This document shows, piece after piece, positions 18,217 through 27,555 of a DNA stretch of 64,000 nt. The stretch is from Pseudobacteriovorax antillogorgiicola (lineage in GTDB: Bacteria; Bdellovibrionota_B; Oligoflexia; Oligoflexales; Oligoflexaceae). The position numbers and the translations under genes are program-made. The stretch lies in contig NZ_FWZT01000010.1 in NCBI RefSeq assembly GCF_900177345.1, positions 1-64,000 of the forward strand, read 5' to 3'. Position 1 is the stretch's first letter, and each line of letters begins with the position of its first letter. The notes under the pieces are model-generated. The model was given only the letters and a program-made list of their open reading frames with translations, was not told the DNA's origin and did no database searches.

Positions 18217-21200
18217 ATGCAACGATTAGTCTTTTTACTCTTTAGCTTGTTCGCTAGCGAAATGGTGCTAGCCCAGCGACCGATAGTTCCTCTGAACTAT
18301 TCAAGTCGCTACGTCCCCATGCTGGATGAATCTCTACGAGACCCCATGCTGGTTAAAAACTTGGTGCGCGACGACCTTGGCTTCGAGCACATCATGCAAG
18401 ATATCAATCTTCAAAGACAAGAACTTCCTACTGCGAGGGGCCTGAGACGCCTAGAGCTGCTGGAAAGCCTTTATCTAAAGTATCAAAATTTATCCTACTT
18501 TCTGATTGATGTAAAAGAAGGCAGAACAACAGTCACAGCTAACTACAGCCCTATCGACTCAAAGATTACAAATGTCCAAAAAAATGCAAACTACTATGCT
18601 GTTGAACTAGCTCGGTTTACCAAGAGCAATACCCAAAGAGCACGAGCTTTCTATCATCTCTACACGAATAGGTACCTCACAAGCAGTGCTAAAGGATCAT
18701 CGGTACGCTCCCTTAAGAAAGTTCAAAACCATTTGAATGGCTACCTCAAGCGTCGCGTGACCTTCCTAGAAGGTATGTATATGGCTGAGTACAAGAACCC
18801 TGATAAGGGTATCAAACTCATCCGGAGTGTGATCGGCTCAATGCCTGTGCGTGGTGGTATTTCAGGACGACTGGTCATTGCTAAGAAGCTGGCCGGACTA
18901 AACCTTCGGGGCAGACGGGTCCGTAAGACAGATTCTTCATACCGAAAGTACTTAGCAGCCGCTGCTTATCGCTCGCGAAACTTAGGCCGCAAAGAAAAAA
19001 GCGCCGTTTTTTCTTATACTCTTGGCGTCTGGCGCAGTGCTGAGGGACGAAACGCATCTTGGGCATCATACCCATTTAAAATCAGCCACTTCTCGGATTT
19101 ACCTGAAAGTTACGGCATGATCGAGCGAATTGCCATCAGTGATATGAAGTCGAAAGACTATAGAAAAGCGATTTCTAAGTATAGTGTGCTTTCAAACAAG
19201 TTAGCTGGTAGCCCATATGTTGAAAAAATCGACATGAGAATTATTAATCTCTATGAGAAGCGCTATAGCCACCACAAGACAGGCATAGCAATGCAGAAGA
19301 TCCTTGCTCAGTACCAAACAAAGTATAGCAAGCAAGAAAGCTCAAAGAATTACCGAACCATTCGCGCGAAGCACGCTCAGCTGATCAATCGCGAGCTTGC
19401 CAAAGGACTTCGTACCAAGACCACTGCCAATGTTCGTAACGCTGCCATCGCTGCGGCCTACCGATATCTCCAGAAATTTGCTTCCGATGGTGAAAAAATC
19501 ACAATCGAATCAAAGATCGCAAAGATCTATGCCAGGGCTGGCCAGCATCAAAAGGCTGTGAAAATCTATATGGCACTGAAAGATAAGGCTTCAGGTAAGC
19601 AATCCTTTAATTTCCTAAATCTAGCCATTGCATCCCAGAGAACTCTTGCTCACTGGCCGGCCGCTGCACCTTGGAATGGCATAAACAAGGCTCGTCCACA
19701 GAACCGGACAACGCTCCTGGCTATGATGGAACTAAAATACCAAAGCACCCAAGCTTGGGCCGACCTAGCTCATATTGGTCTTCTTAAAATCAACCTCAAT
19801 CGTGGTCCGGAAGCCTTCAGTGACTGGCTGGCAAAAATCAAAACCAATCCAAAAGGTCGACATCCCCAGCTTGCTACCGGTTTTATGGCGCTGGCGTACA
19901 AAGGTGCAAAACAGTGGCAGTCTTTGGAAGATCTTTCACGCCTTGCCATGGAACTCCGTATTACACCTAAATTTAAGGGCAAGACTTATAGTGCCTACAT
20001 CCTGCTTGCTGACGCTCTATTCTTCGGCGGTAAGGAGCTTTTTGCAAAGAACGATTGGCAAAATGCCATTGCTAAGCTCAAAGAATTCACCGATATTTAT
20101 GTGAAAGATCGCCGTCGAGCAGAAGGCTTCTTCGTGCTAGCACAAGCCTACCATAATAATGCAAATCACCCTGAGTCTATCGAAACATTGATGACTTTGG
20201 TGAATACTTACCCTAATAATAGCATGGAGCAACAAGCTCTCTTGTTTGGTGGCGAGTGGTCGATACCAATGGCTTATGAAGAACAGACAATCTTTTTCTA
20301 CCAACGATTCGTCAACAAATATCCTCACAACCGGAAGACTCTAGAGGTGCGTCGCATTCTAGCTGATCTTTATATTGGTCGCGAAATCTACGGCTATGCG
20401 GCTCGCATCTACCAGGATCAGAGCAAGGATAATCGAGTTCCACCTGAGGAGCGCTTGAGGGCAGCCTTAGCCGTTATGGACATTGAAGCTCGCCATGGTG
20501 AAGTTCGCCATGCTAAATGGGGAGCGCGACAAGTCAAGAAAATGGGATCTCATGATCACGATGCCATGGCCACAGTCTACTCATTTGAGACTAAGATCGC
20601 TGCCAGAGGAAATAACTTAAAAGAAGTTCGACGACTGGAAAGCAAGATCAATCGACTTTCTCTCAACCAGCGGTCTGTACGTGAGGCATTAGCACAGGCT
20701 CGCTTGATCCTCGCACAAGCGGATAGCAAGCGAACAAAGGCAGAGTTCTTCAACCTAGGTTTAACAGATCCTCAGAAGGTCTTGGACAAGCAATATGCTT
20801 TATTCTCTGATGTGAAGAAAAAGTTCGACGCAGTTTGTGAAATCGGAGAATCCAGCTTCTGCGCACCTGCAATGATGATTCTCTCTGAAACAACTAAGAA
20901 TACCTTAACAGCCATTGAAGATATTTCGATTCCACAGACGCTCGATGAAAGCATCGTCAGCAAGTTTGAGGAACGAAAGCTTGGCATTATCGCTTACCTT
21001 GACAAAGTATCCCGTGAAGCTGATGCCCAGGCCCTTGGAATTACCGAGGAAGGCCAAACAACCCCTGATTGGTCTCGGGAAGTTCAATGGACAAACGACG
21101 AACAACTTGAATTTGACCAGACAAATAGTACAGCAGGAAACGGCTTTGTGCAGTGGTCTCCTGTGATGGAAAAAGCTTCTGACGACTTCGGAGCAGATGT

Positions 21201-21219
21201 AGGAGACTCATCATGGTAA
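18217..21219 (+). CDS. large periplasmic TPR-like repeat protein
   Basis: The 1000-residue product begins MQRLVFLLFSLFASEMVLAQ, a signal peptide cleaved after VLA. The ATG at 18217 has GGAG at 18204-18207; the GTG at 18202 would place that site inside the gene. The body is almost entirely helical with many TPR-like units (for example KDYRKAISKYSVLSNKLAGSPY, QHQKAVKIYMALKDKA, RAEGFFVLAQAYHNNANHPE). It overlaps the following TPR lipoprotein gene by 7 bases. Size, secretion and pairing resemble the GltD/GltE pair of the Myxococcus gliding machine, but that link is inference, not homology I could test. Confidence 0.78.
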   Translation: MQRLVFLLFSLFASEMVLAQRPIVPLNYSSRYVPMLDESLRDPMLVKNLVRDDLGFEHIMQDINLQRQELPTARGLRRLELLESLYLKYQNLSYFLIDVKEGRTTVTANYSPIDSKITNVQKNANYYAVELARFTKSNTQRARAFYHLYTNRYLTSSAKGSSVRSLKKVQNHLNGYLKRRVTFLEGMYMAEYKNPDKGIKLIRSVIGSMPVRGGISGRLVIAKKLAGLNLRGRRVRKTDSSYRKYLAAAAYRSRNLGRKEKSAVFSYTLGVWRSAEGRNASWASYPFKISHFSDLPESYGMIERIAISDMKSKDYRKAISKYSVLSNKLAGSPYVEKIDMRIINLYEKRYSHHKTGIAMQKILAQYQTKYSKQESSKNYRTIRAKHAQLINRELAKGLRTKTTANVRNAAIAAAYRYLQKFASDGEKITIESKIAKIYARAGQHQKAVKIYMALKDKASGKQSFNFLNLAIASQRTLAHWPAAAPWNGINKARPQNRTTLLAMMELKYQSTQAWADLAHIGLLKINLNRGPEAFSDWLAKIKTNPKGRHPQLATGFMALAYKGAKQWQSLEDLSRLAMELRITPKFKGKTYSAYILLADALFFGGKELFAKNDWQNAIAKLKEFTDIYVKDRRRAEGFFVLAQAYHNNANHPESIETLMTLVNTYPNNSMEQQALLFGGEWSIPMAYEEQTIFFYQRFVNKYPHNRKTLEVRRILADLYIGREIYGYAARIYQDQSKDNRVPPEERLRAALAVMDIEARHGEVRHAKWGARQVKKMGSHDHDAMATVYSFETKIAARGNNLKEVRRLESKINRLSLNQRSVREALAQARLILAQADSKRTKAEFFNLGLTDPQKVLDKQYALFSDVKKKFDAVCEIGESSFCAPAMMILSETTKNTLTAIEDISIPQTLDESIVSKFEERKLGIIAYLDKVSREADAQALGITEEGQTTPDWSREVQWTNDEQLEFDQTNSTAGNGFVQWSPVMEKASDDFGADVGDSSW

Positions 21220-22286
21220 TCAAAGCGTTTGCTTTCGCTATTTTTTCTATTAGCTTCTTAACTAGCTGTGTCACAAGCTCAGGTGATCAAGAAACTGAGC
21301 AAGGTTCCGCTGATATACATGTTCATCAAACCAGCGGCCAGGATATCTTGAGCGAACTGAATCGCGATCAGTGGATCAATATTCGAAAGACCAGCAACAG
21401 TGATCAGATGAAGCTTTATTCGTCTCTAGGGACCCGCGAGTGGGATGTTGCCATCAACGATGCGAGAGCTTACCTAGAAAACCACCCGAAGGATATGGTT
21501 GCTCTTCAGGTGCTATCTATTGGATTGGCAATGAAGCAAAACTTTAGCCTTTCGGCCTACTACAGCCGACTCATTGAAAAGTATCATCCTGGGCAACTAG
21601 AAACCGCCAACATCCAGGGACTCGCTATTTTAAACCAACCAGGAGCTACCTTCGCGGATTTTCGCCGGGCCATGGTTAAGTTTGAGGAAGCCTTCGAAGG
21701 CAATAACCGCGAAGTGGCAAGCGGCTTAAATCTCGGTCACCTTCACCTTGAAATGGGTAATGGTGCCGCTGCCCGTGACGTGTTCAAAATTGTCCAGAAT
21801 CGATGTGGTAACTGCACCGCTGCCTTGCTTGGCTTCGGTGTAGCCTCCAGCCGAATCAAGGACTACGAAGAATCAAAAGAAGCCTTCGAAACCATCTTAG
21901 ATCGTGACCCCGATAATCTGCAGGCGAAGTACTACATAGCTATTATCGAGAACTATGGTTTTCAAAAGAAGGAAAAAGCCGTCAAAATTTTGGCTGATGT
22001 GGTGGATGATAAATCTACCAATGACCTGGATATCAAGCGTCGAGCTAACTTTTTGATGCGACGTCTCGAAGCTCAAATATACTCTGAAAAGAAACTGAGA
22101 GAGATCAATCTTGATCATGATGAAGACGCCAAGGACTCCGCTATTGTCTTCCAGGACGAGGACGAAGAAGCTTCTGGAACTGCTGAGCAGGAAGATATCA
22201 GTCCTTCTGGAATTCAATCTGGCGGCCAGAGTGACTCCATCATGCCAGCCAATGACTCTGGTTTGGAGGATGACCTGGATCTCTAA
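21213..22286 (+). CDS. TPR lipoprotein
   Basis: The 357-residue product starts MVIKAFAFAIFSISFLTSC, a lipoprotein signal (L-T-S-C). TPR units fill the middle (WDVAINDARAYLENHPKDMVA, EVASGLNLGHLHLEMGNGAAA, KDYEESKEAFETILDRDPDN, LQAKYYIAIIENYGF). The C-terminus is acidic (DEDEEASGTAEQEDISP). It is translationally coupled to the large TPR protein upstream, so the two probably form a complex with this partner anchored in a membrane. Outer-membrane retention is likely, since residue +2 after Cys is Val rather than Asp. Confidence 0.8.
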   Translation: MVIKAFAFAIFSISFLTSCVTSSGDQETEQGSADIHVHQTSGQDILSELNRDQWINIRKTSNSDQMKLYSSLGTREWDVAINDARAYLENHPKDMVALQVLSIGLAMKQNFSLSAYYSRLIEKYHPGQLETANIQGLAILNQPGATFADFRRAMVKFEEAFEGNNREVASGLNLGHLHLEMGNGAAARDVFKIVQNRCGNCTAALLGFGVASSRIKDYEESKEAFETILDRDPDNLQAKYYIAIIENYGFQKKEKAVKILADVVDDKSTNDLDIKRRANFLMRRLEAQIYSEKKLREINLDHDEDAKDSAIVFQDEDEEASGTAEQEDISPSGIQSGGQSDSIMPANDSGLEDDLDL

Positions 22287-22381
22287 TCCTAGGCAATCAG
22301 TGGCCTTCCTAGGCCGCTTTCCGATGATCTCATTCAGTGATATAATTTTATCATTAACCCAACCACCACACCTGGGTCGCT

Positions 22382-23437
22382 ATGAAGTATCCTTACCTTC
22401 TGAGCCTTGTCCTTGCCTTAGTTAGCTGCAAGAAACCCGTTAAGATAAGTACAACTGCGTATATCATCGGAACCAACGATATCACCACTTTCGAACCTAT
22501 GGCAGAGAGTCTGCCCTTTGAAGGCTTATCACACAGCTCTGCTCTCATCACTGTCCCCATGGACAACGGTCAACTCAAATTCTGTTCTGGTTCTCTCATA
22601 GAAGGGGAAACCCCTCAAAGTGCTCCCCGTGTGATTACCAATCATCACTGCTTCACTCAGGACATTGAAGAGAAAACCCAAGCTTCAACCGGTCTAGTTG
22701 AAAATCATTGCAAGGGAGCAAAGGTATTTCTTGGCTTTCTAAAAGCTGATATCGAAAATAAAGAGGTACGACGATGTCGCCTAGGGTCTTTTCGCAGCGA
22801 CTCTATCCTCGACCTAGCCACCTTCGAGCTGGACCAAACTCCTGATCAACGATTTTCACCACTAACCCTTGCTGATCCCAGTCAGTTAGAAAGTCGCGAA
22901 GGTGCTGTAATCATCCACTACCCGAAGATAGACGAGAGTGATCCAGAGCTAAAAAGTAAGGTTCATATGGATTTGGACACACAAATTCCACTTCCTTTCG
23001 CCCAGATTACCTCTCGCGACTGCCACACCCTAGGCCCATTTCCACCGGAAGAATGGGCTCTAGACCTAAGCCTTGGATTTGGTATTAAACATAGCTGCGA
23101 CCAACTCAAGGGCAGTAGTGGCTCGGCACTGATCAATCGTACGACAGGTCATCTGCTCGGGGTAAACTGGGGTGGCATTAAGATTGGCTATGGCGGTGAT
23201 CGTGGTGAAATGGTTGTAAACGTCGCCACTGCAAGTCCCTATGTTGCAATGTTTCTGGAGGGTGATGTAGATGAGGTTAAGAAAGAAGTTGATGCGATTG
23301 CTCAGAATCCACCCAAACCTTCGAGTGATCCAAGTCGCTGCGGCTCCATTAGCGCTTCTGCCCCAATGCCAGGATTCTGGCTCCTAGCTCTAAGCCCCTG
23401 TTTGATTCTCGCCTTGAGAAAGGACACATTATCTTGA
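22382..23437 (+). CDS. trypsin-like serine protease, lipoprotein with C-terminal anchor-like tail
   Basis: The 351-residue product begins MKYPYLLSLVLALVSC, a lipoprotein signal. The chymotrypsin-fold catalytic triad is visible: His in VITNHHCF, Asp in SILDLATFEL, Ser in LKGSSGSALI. Disulfide cysteines flank the active site. The C-terminus is odd: CGSISASAPMPGF, then a hydrophobic stretch WLLALSPCLILAL and R-K, resembling MYXO-CTERM-like sorting tails (Cys/Gly, helix, basic end). A protein that is both lipidated and C-terminally anchored would be unusual. It overlaps the next gene by 4 bases. Confidence 0.8.
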   Translation: MKYPYLLSLVLALVSCKKPVKISTTAYIIGTNDITTFEPMAESLPFEGLSHSSALITVPMDNGQLKFCSGSLIEGETPQSAPRVITNHHCFTQDIEEKTQASTGLVENHCKGAKVFLGFLKADIENKEVRRCRLGSFRSDSILDLATFELDQTPDQRFSPLTLADPSQLESREGAVIIHYPKIDESDPELKSKVHMDLDTQIPLPFAQITSRDCHTLGPFPPEEWALDLSLGFGIKHSCDQLKGSSGSALINRTTGHLLGVNWGGIKIGYGGDRGEMVVNVATASPYVAMFLEGDVDEVKKEVDAIAQNPPKPSSDPSRCGSISASAPMPGFWLLALSPCLILALRKDTLS

Positions 23438-24027
23438 ACTTGAAGTACTCAACCTTCTGCTTACTACTGAGCATATCGCTATTTGCCTCCTCAGCCAGCA
23501 TTGCCAAGGGCTTTGGCCACTATGCCCTCTTAGGAGAAATCTTGGAGGCTCAGTCGCAGATTTTGAACAAGTCGTATAAGGGTGCTGCTAAGACTCTTTG
23601 GGGCCTAAAACCGAAACCAACTGAATTTCAAAGATTAACGAAGTCCCTGCAAAAGGACAATTCACTGAACCTATCTTGGGTAAGCCCTTTAGTATTACCG
23701 ACTATTCCTAAGTGCGTTGAAGTTGTGTCAATTCGCTGCCACATTACGAACGAAGTTGTGATGAGCCTGAAAACGGACACTTGGACATCTACCATGGAAC
23801 TATTCGAGCGCCTTCATCAAAACAACCATCCCATACTGACTGAGATAAACATGGGTACTCTCTACTCTGGATTGCTCGTCAAGCATCGTAACTTTCGCCG
23901 CTCTTTGCTCGTCCTATTTCCATTGATACAAAAGGAAAAGGCTTTAGCCATACCCTACGAGTTGATCCAACAGCTTTACAACCATTCCGACCGATCCGAC
24001 GGTAAAGTGGCAATCAAAAACCTGTAG
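23434..24027 (+). CDS. secreted protein of unknown function
   Basis: The 197-residue product begins (TTG start at 23434; a second TTG at 23440 is also possible) with KYSTFCLLLSISLFASSASIAKG, a signal peptide. The mature protein is mostly helical, with an early GHYALLGEILEAQSQILNKS, one pair of cysteines (KCVEVVSIRCHI), and no family I recognise. It overlaps the stop of the serine protease lipoprotein, so it may be its partner, for example an inhibitor or substrate; that is only a suggestion from the coupling. Confidence 0.6.
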   Translation: MNLKYSTFCLLLSISLFASSASIAKGFGHYALLGEILEAQSQILNKSYKGAAKTLWGLKPKPTEFQRLTKSLQKDNSLNLSWVSPLVLPTIPKCVEVVSIRCHITNEVVMSLKTDTWTSTMELFERLHQNNHPILTEINMGTLYSGLLVKHRNFRRSLLVLFPLIQKEKALAIPYELIQQLYNHSDRSDGKVAIKNL

Positions 24028-24127
24028 AATCTAGCTAGATGATTTTACCTTCCTAATTGTTTGCGATTCCTCTAGACTGGACTGTCAATGAACACAGTTT
24101 AGTTTGAATCTCTGGGAATTGAAATTT

Positions 24128-26005
24128 ATGAGCGCTCGACTCTCTTTTACAGAAGTCCTTAGTCAGAAAATAGCCTTACTATTCGATGGTGCTACCGGTA
24201 CTGAACTATATAATCGCGGTCTGTTTATCAACCGCTGCTTTGAAGAAGCTAACCTCAGCAATCCAAACCTTATCCGAGAGCTTCACGAAGACTATGTGAA
24301 AGCCGGGGCTCAGGTTTTATCGACCAATAGTTGGGGAGCTAACTCCTTTAAACTACGGACTCACAACCTTCACGACAAAACCTATGAAATCAACAAGAAG
24401 GCTGCGAGTATAGCCCGCGAGGCCATAGGCCCTGATGGATATGTAGCTGGCTCAGTAGGGCCGTTAGGTGTGCGAATTGAGCCCTGGGGTCCAACATCTT
24501 TCGAAGAGGCAAAGAACTCCTTCAAAGAGCAGATCAAAGGGCTGGTCGATGGTGGCGTTGATGTGATTAGTTTGGAAACTTTCGGTGATATCTCAGAATT
24601 ACAGCAGGCAATCCTCGCCTCGCGAGAGTTAAACCCGAAGATGCCTGTGATTGCCATGATCACCATTAACCCAGAAGGTCAAATGCCGGTGGGTACTCCG
24701 GCGGAGTGGGCCATAAAGAAGATTACAGAATGGGGCGTGGATGCCTTGGGCTTTAATTGCTCTGTGGGCCCTCAACCAATCATGTCCGCTGTTAAGAAGA
24801 TTCAAAATACAACACGCTGCCCTATTGTAGTGCAGCCTAATGCAGGCCTTCCCAAACAGGTAGACGGCCGCACAATCTACATGTGCACCCCGGAATATAT
24901 GGCTGAGTTCACCAAGCACTTTCTTGAGGCTGGTGTCCAATTTGTTGGTGGGTGCTGTGGAACATCACCTCAGCATATCAAAAGCATGGCTCAGGCCTTC
25001 CGCCACCAGAAGGCGATGCGACACTCAGAAGGAGATCTGTCACCAGAGTTTTCAAGCATCGAACACACTAGCTCTGGGGATATCTGTGCCGAAGGCTGTG
25101 AACGGGTTCCTCTAGAGAAAAAATCCAAGTGGGCCCAAAAAATCGCCAATGGTCAGATGGTATCCAGCGTCGAGTTACTGCCACCATCGAGCGTCTTGCC
25201 AGATAAAATCCTAGAGCGTTCCAAACAGCTAAAAGACGCTGGCGTCGATGCCATCAACATCCCGGACGGCCCTCGTGCTAGCGCCCGTATGAGTGCTATT
25301 CTCACGTCGGTGATGATTGAGCAGAAGGTTGGAATTGAAACAGTTCTTCACTACACCTGCCGGGATCGTAACCTTCTAGGCATGCAATCTGATATGATGG
25401 GTGCCCATGCCATTGGTTTGCGTAATATGCTTCTTGTCACTGGTGATCCTCCCAAGCTTGGCAACTATCCCGATGCCACCGGCGTCTTTGATATTGATGC
25501 CATTGGCCTCACCAATATGGTTCATAGACTGAATGGTGGCCTTGACTTAGGTGGTCGCCCGATTGGAGAACCAACAGCATTAACTATTGGCGTTGGTGTT
25601 AATCCTGTGCACCGAGACTTCGACTATGAAATGAAGCGTTTCAAATACAAGGTGGAAGCCGGTGCCGAGTGGGCCATCACCCAACCGGTTTTCGATCTGA
25701 GAGCGCTCTATAAGTTTATCGATCATATTGAAAAAGAGAATATCAAGATCCCGATCATCGCTGGGATTTGGCCTCTGCTTAGCTTCCGTAACGCTCAGTT
25801 TATGAACAACGAGGTTCCTGGTGTGGTGATTCCCGATGAAATCATGAAGCGGATGGCTGAGCCTCAGTCACCCGAGGACGCTAAAAAAGTGGGAGTTGAG
25901 ATCGCTCATACCATGGTCGAGGAACTTGGCGATAGCGTTCAAGGCATCCAGGTATCAGCTCCATTCGGACGCGCTGACCTTGCTCTCAAAGTTCTTGGCA
26001 AGTAG
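24128..26005 (+). CDS. homocysteine S-methyltransferase / methylenetetrahydrofolate reductase fusion
   Basis: This 625-residue protein joins two one-carbon enzymes. Residues about 1-290 are a homocysteine methyltransferase barrel: FDGATGTELYNRG, VLSTNSWGAN, GFNCSVGPQP and GGCCGTSPQHI supply the zinc-binding Cys residues. After a linker, residues about 325-620 form a MTHFR-type FAD barrel (SVELLPPSS, HYTCRDRNLLGMQ, LLVTGDPPK, WAITQPVFD). The arrangement matches the YitJ-type bifunctional proteins that provide methionine. ATG 24128 was chosen over the upstream in-frame TTG (24104). Confidence 0.92.
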   Translation: MSARLSFTEVLSQKIALLFDGATGTELYNRGLFINRCFEEANLSNPNLIRELHEDYVKAGAQVLSTNSWGANSFKLRTHNLHDKTYEINKKAASIAREAIGPDGYVAGSVGPLGVRIEPWGPTSFEEAKNSFKEQIKGLVDGGVDVISLETFGDISELQQAILASRELNPKMPVIAMITINPEGQMPVGTPAEWAIKKITEWGVDALGFNCSVGPQPIMSAVKKIQNTTRCPIVVQPNAGLPKQVDGRTIYMCTPEYMAEFTKHFLEAGVQFVGGCCGTSPQHIKSMAQAFRHQKAMRHSEGDLSPEFSSIEHTSSGDICAEGCERVPLEKKSKWAQKIANGQMVSSVELLPPSSVLPDKILERSKQLKDAGVDAINIPDGPRASARMSAILTSVMIEQKVGIETVLHYTCRDRNLLGMQSDMMGAHAIGLRNMLLVTGDPPKLGNYPDATGVFDIDAIGLTNMVHRLNGGLDLGGRPIGEPTALTIGVGVNPVHRDFDYEMKRFKYKVEAGAEWAITQPVFDLRALYKFIDHIEKENIKIPIIAGIWPLLSFRNAQFMNNEVPGVVIPDEIMKRMAEPQSPEDAKKVGVEIAHTMVEELGDSVQGIQVSAPFGRADLALKVLGK

Positions 26006-26090
26006 CCAGACACCCAAAAGGGCGTGGATTACGAGCTATAGCGACAGAATATAGCCAAAGTGTATACCGATTAAGCGGCTATTATGTTAT

Positions 26091-26108
26091 GACCCTCCTC
26101 GGAGGGTC
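26091..26108 (+). promoter_or_regulatory. hairpin burying the ribosome binding site of the glycosyltransferase-like gene
   Basis: GACCCTC (26091-26097) can pair with GAGGGTC (26102-26108) around CTCG. The right arm contains the GGAGGG ribosome binding site of the gene starting at 26113. In RNA the site would be fully base-paired, so initiation may be conditional. Confidence 0.5.
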
Positions 26109-26112
26109 TGAA

Positions 26113-27432
26113 ATGAATACTAAGTACCTTAAAAATCAGGGCGAGCCAGAGGCAGTCGAACTGGCTCAAATCCTAAAGAATAGGCAGTGGGATCACTATA
26201 TTGCAATACCTTGCTGCGGTGAGCATGAGCTACTTCCTGGCACCCTCGACAGTCTTGACGCTATGGAAAAAAGCGGCCACTTGCTTGTATTCTTACTGAT
26301 CAATGAAGGGCCAGATACAGATCAAACTCTGAAACAAAGCAACCAGCAGACCCTTGCATACCTACAAAACCGATATACACTTGAGCCTTTGAAAACCTCC
26401 CCGAGGGCTTACCTTGGGGAAGGACCAAGCTACAGCCTGCTAGTCTTAGATCGCACTGGAGACCATTGTTTTCCCCCGAAGAAGGGAGTGGGTTTAGCTC
26501 GTAAGATTGGAGCTGATATCGGACTCGCACTTTTCCAGCAGTCAGTCTTGAAAAGTCCATGGATACATAACACTGATAGTGACGCCAGGCTACCGGTAGA
26601 CTACCTAAGTCAGCTTCAAAATCAGATTCCTGAAAAAGCCTCGACTGTTCTTCATCGCTACCGTCACGTGCCAAGTAGTAGCCAGGAGCAAACCACCCAC
26701 TGGCAAGCAGCCATGCATTACGAATCATGGCTAAGATACTACGTCCTTGGTTTACGCTCAGCTGGCTCTCCTTGGGCCTTTCCTACGATCGGTAGCACGA
26801 TCTCAATTCATGCACCATCCTATGCAGCTGTTCATGGGTTCCCCAAACGTCAGGCCGGAGAAGATTTCTACCTACTCAATAAACTGGCAAAAGTTGGAGA
26901 GGTCTATCAAGCCAGGGGCCAACCCGTTATTCTTCAAGATAGGCGCTCCCATCGGGTGCCGTTCGGCACAGGGCAGGGCACACAAAAAATCGAAACCATG
27001 CTCCAGGATGGACAGCCCTATATGGTTTATCACCCGGCGAGCTTTATAGCATTGCGATGCTATTTGAATGCCGTGAAAGCTGCCATATTTGAAGGACAAT
27101 CTTTCAAAGACGGCTTGCAGTGGAGCGGCGATTTATCTCTTGAAAGTGATTCCGAGCTTTTGAATATCACAGAAACCGAGTCTGCCATCAAAGCGGCGAA
27201 AACCCGTGCCCGAACTTTGGATGGGGCTTGGAAGCAATTTCATCATTGGTTCGATGCCTTCCGAACTTTGAAGTTTATACATCTCTGGCGAGATAAAAGG
27301 TTTGGGGAGTTAAGTTTAAAGGATGCCTTAAGTGCCTCGGACTTTTGGTCGGAGCCGGTAGCTGACCTACCAGCTTTATTGGAAAGACTTCGTCACCATG
27401 AAGAGACTGTTATAATTCAACATATGAACTAG
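26113..27432 (+). CDS. glycosyltransferase family 2-like protein
   Basis: The 439-residue product has an N-terminal GT-A-type opening (YIAIPCCGEHELLPGTLDSL), a DxD-like NTDSDARLPVDYL near residue 165, and a GEDFYLLNKLAK acidic motif later, all in the order expected for GT2 enzymes. No membrane segment is obvious, so it is probably cytoplasmic or peripheral. ATG 26113 follows GGAGGG (26101-26106); the in-frame ATG at 26089 has no such site. The stop codon TAG lies in the CTAG duplication that borders the downstream MITE. Sugar donor and acceptor cannot be inferred. Confidence 0.65.
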   Translation: MNTKYLKNQGEPEAVELAQILKNRQWDHYIAIPCCGEHELLPGTLDSLDAMEKSGHLLVFLLINEGPDTDQTLKQSNQQTLAYLQNRYTLEPLKTSPRAYLGEGPSYSLLVLDRTGDHCFPPKKGVGLARKIGADIGLALFQQSVLKSPWIHNTDSDARLPVDYLSQLQNQIPEKASTVLHRYRHVPSSSQEQTTHWQAAMHYESWLRYYVLGLRSAGSPWAFPTIGSTISIHAPSYAAVHGFPKRQAGEDFYLLNKLAKVGEVYQARGQPVILQDRRSHRVPFGTGQGTQKIETMLQDGQPYMVYHPASFIALRCYLNAVKAAIFEGQSFKDGLQWSGDLSLESDSELLNITETESAIKAAKTRARTLDGAWKQFHHWFDAFRTLKFIHLWRDKRFGELSLKDALSASDFWSEPVADLPALLERLRHHEETVIIQHMN

Positions 27433-27555
27433 TGCTTAGTCACATTGGGTTCTCTGCGTTGTTGTCTTCGTCTCTCAATCGTCGCTGTACGGGAGTACTA
27501 TCTCCTCATTCATTCCTCGACGCCTAGCCGAGAATCCAATGTGACTAAGCACTAG
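27429..27555. mobile_element. 119-bp MITE-like element with 22-bp terminal inverted repeats and CTAG duplication
   Basis: Left end TGCTTAGTCACATTGG... (27433-27454) and right end ...CCAATGTGACTAAGCA (27530-27551) match at 21 of 22 positions as inverted repeats. Both ends are bordered by CTAG (27429-27432 and 27552-27555), consistent with a 4-base target duplication like that of IS5-group elements. No ORF lies inside, so it is non-autonomous. The interior contains GTACGGGAGTAC, a further small palindrome. The left CTAG supplies the stop codon of the upstream gene. Confidence 0.75.

Noticed and set aside
24029-24040. ATCTAGCTAGAT palindrome after the gene ending at 24027
   Set aside because: Short, no loop and only a weak T-run; not convincing as a terminator.
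26300-26728. 142-codon minus-strand ORF
   Set aside because: Antisense to the glycosyltransferase-like gene, without supporting signals.
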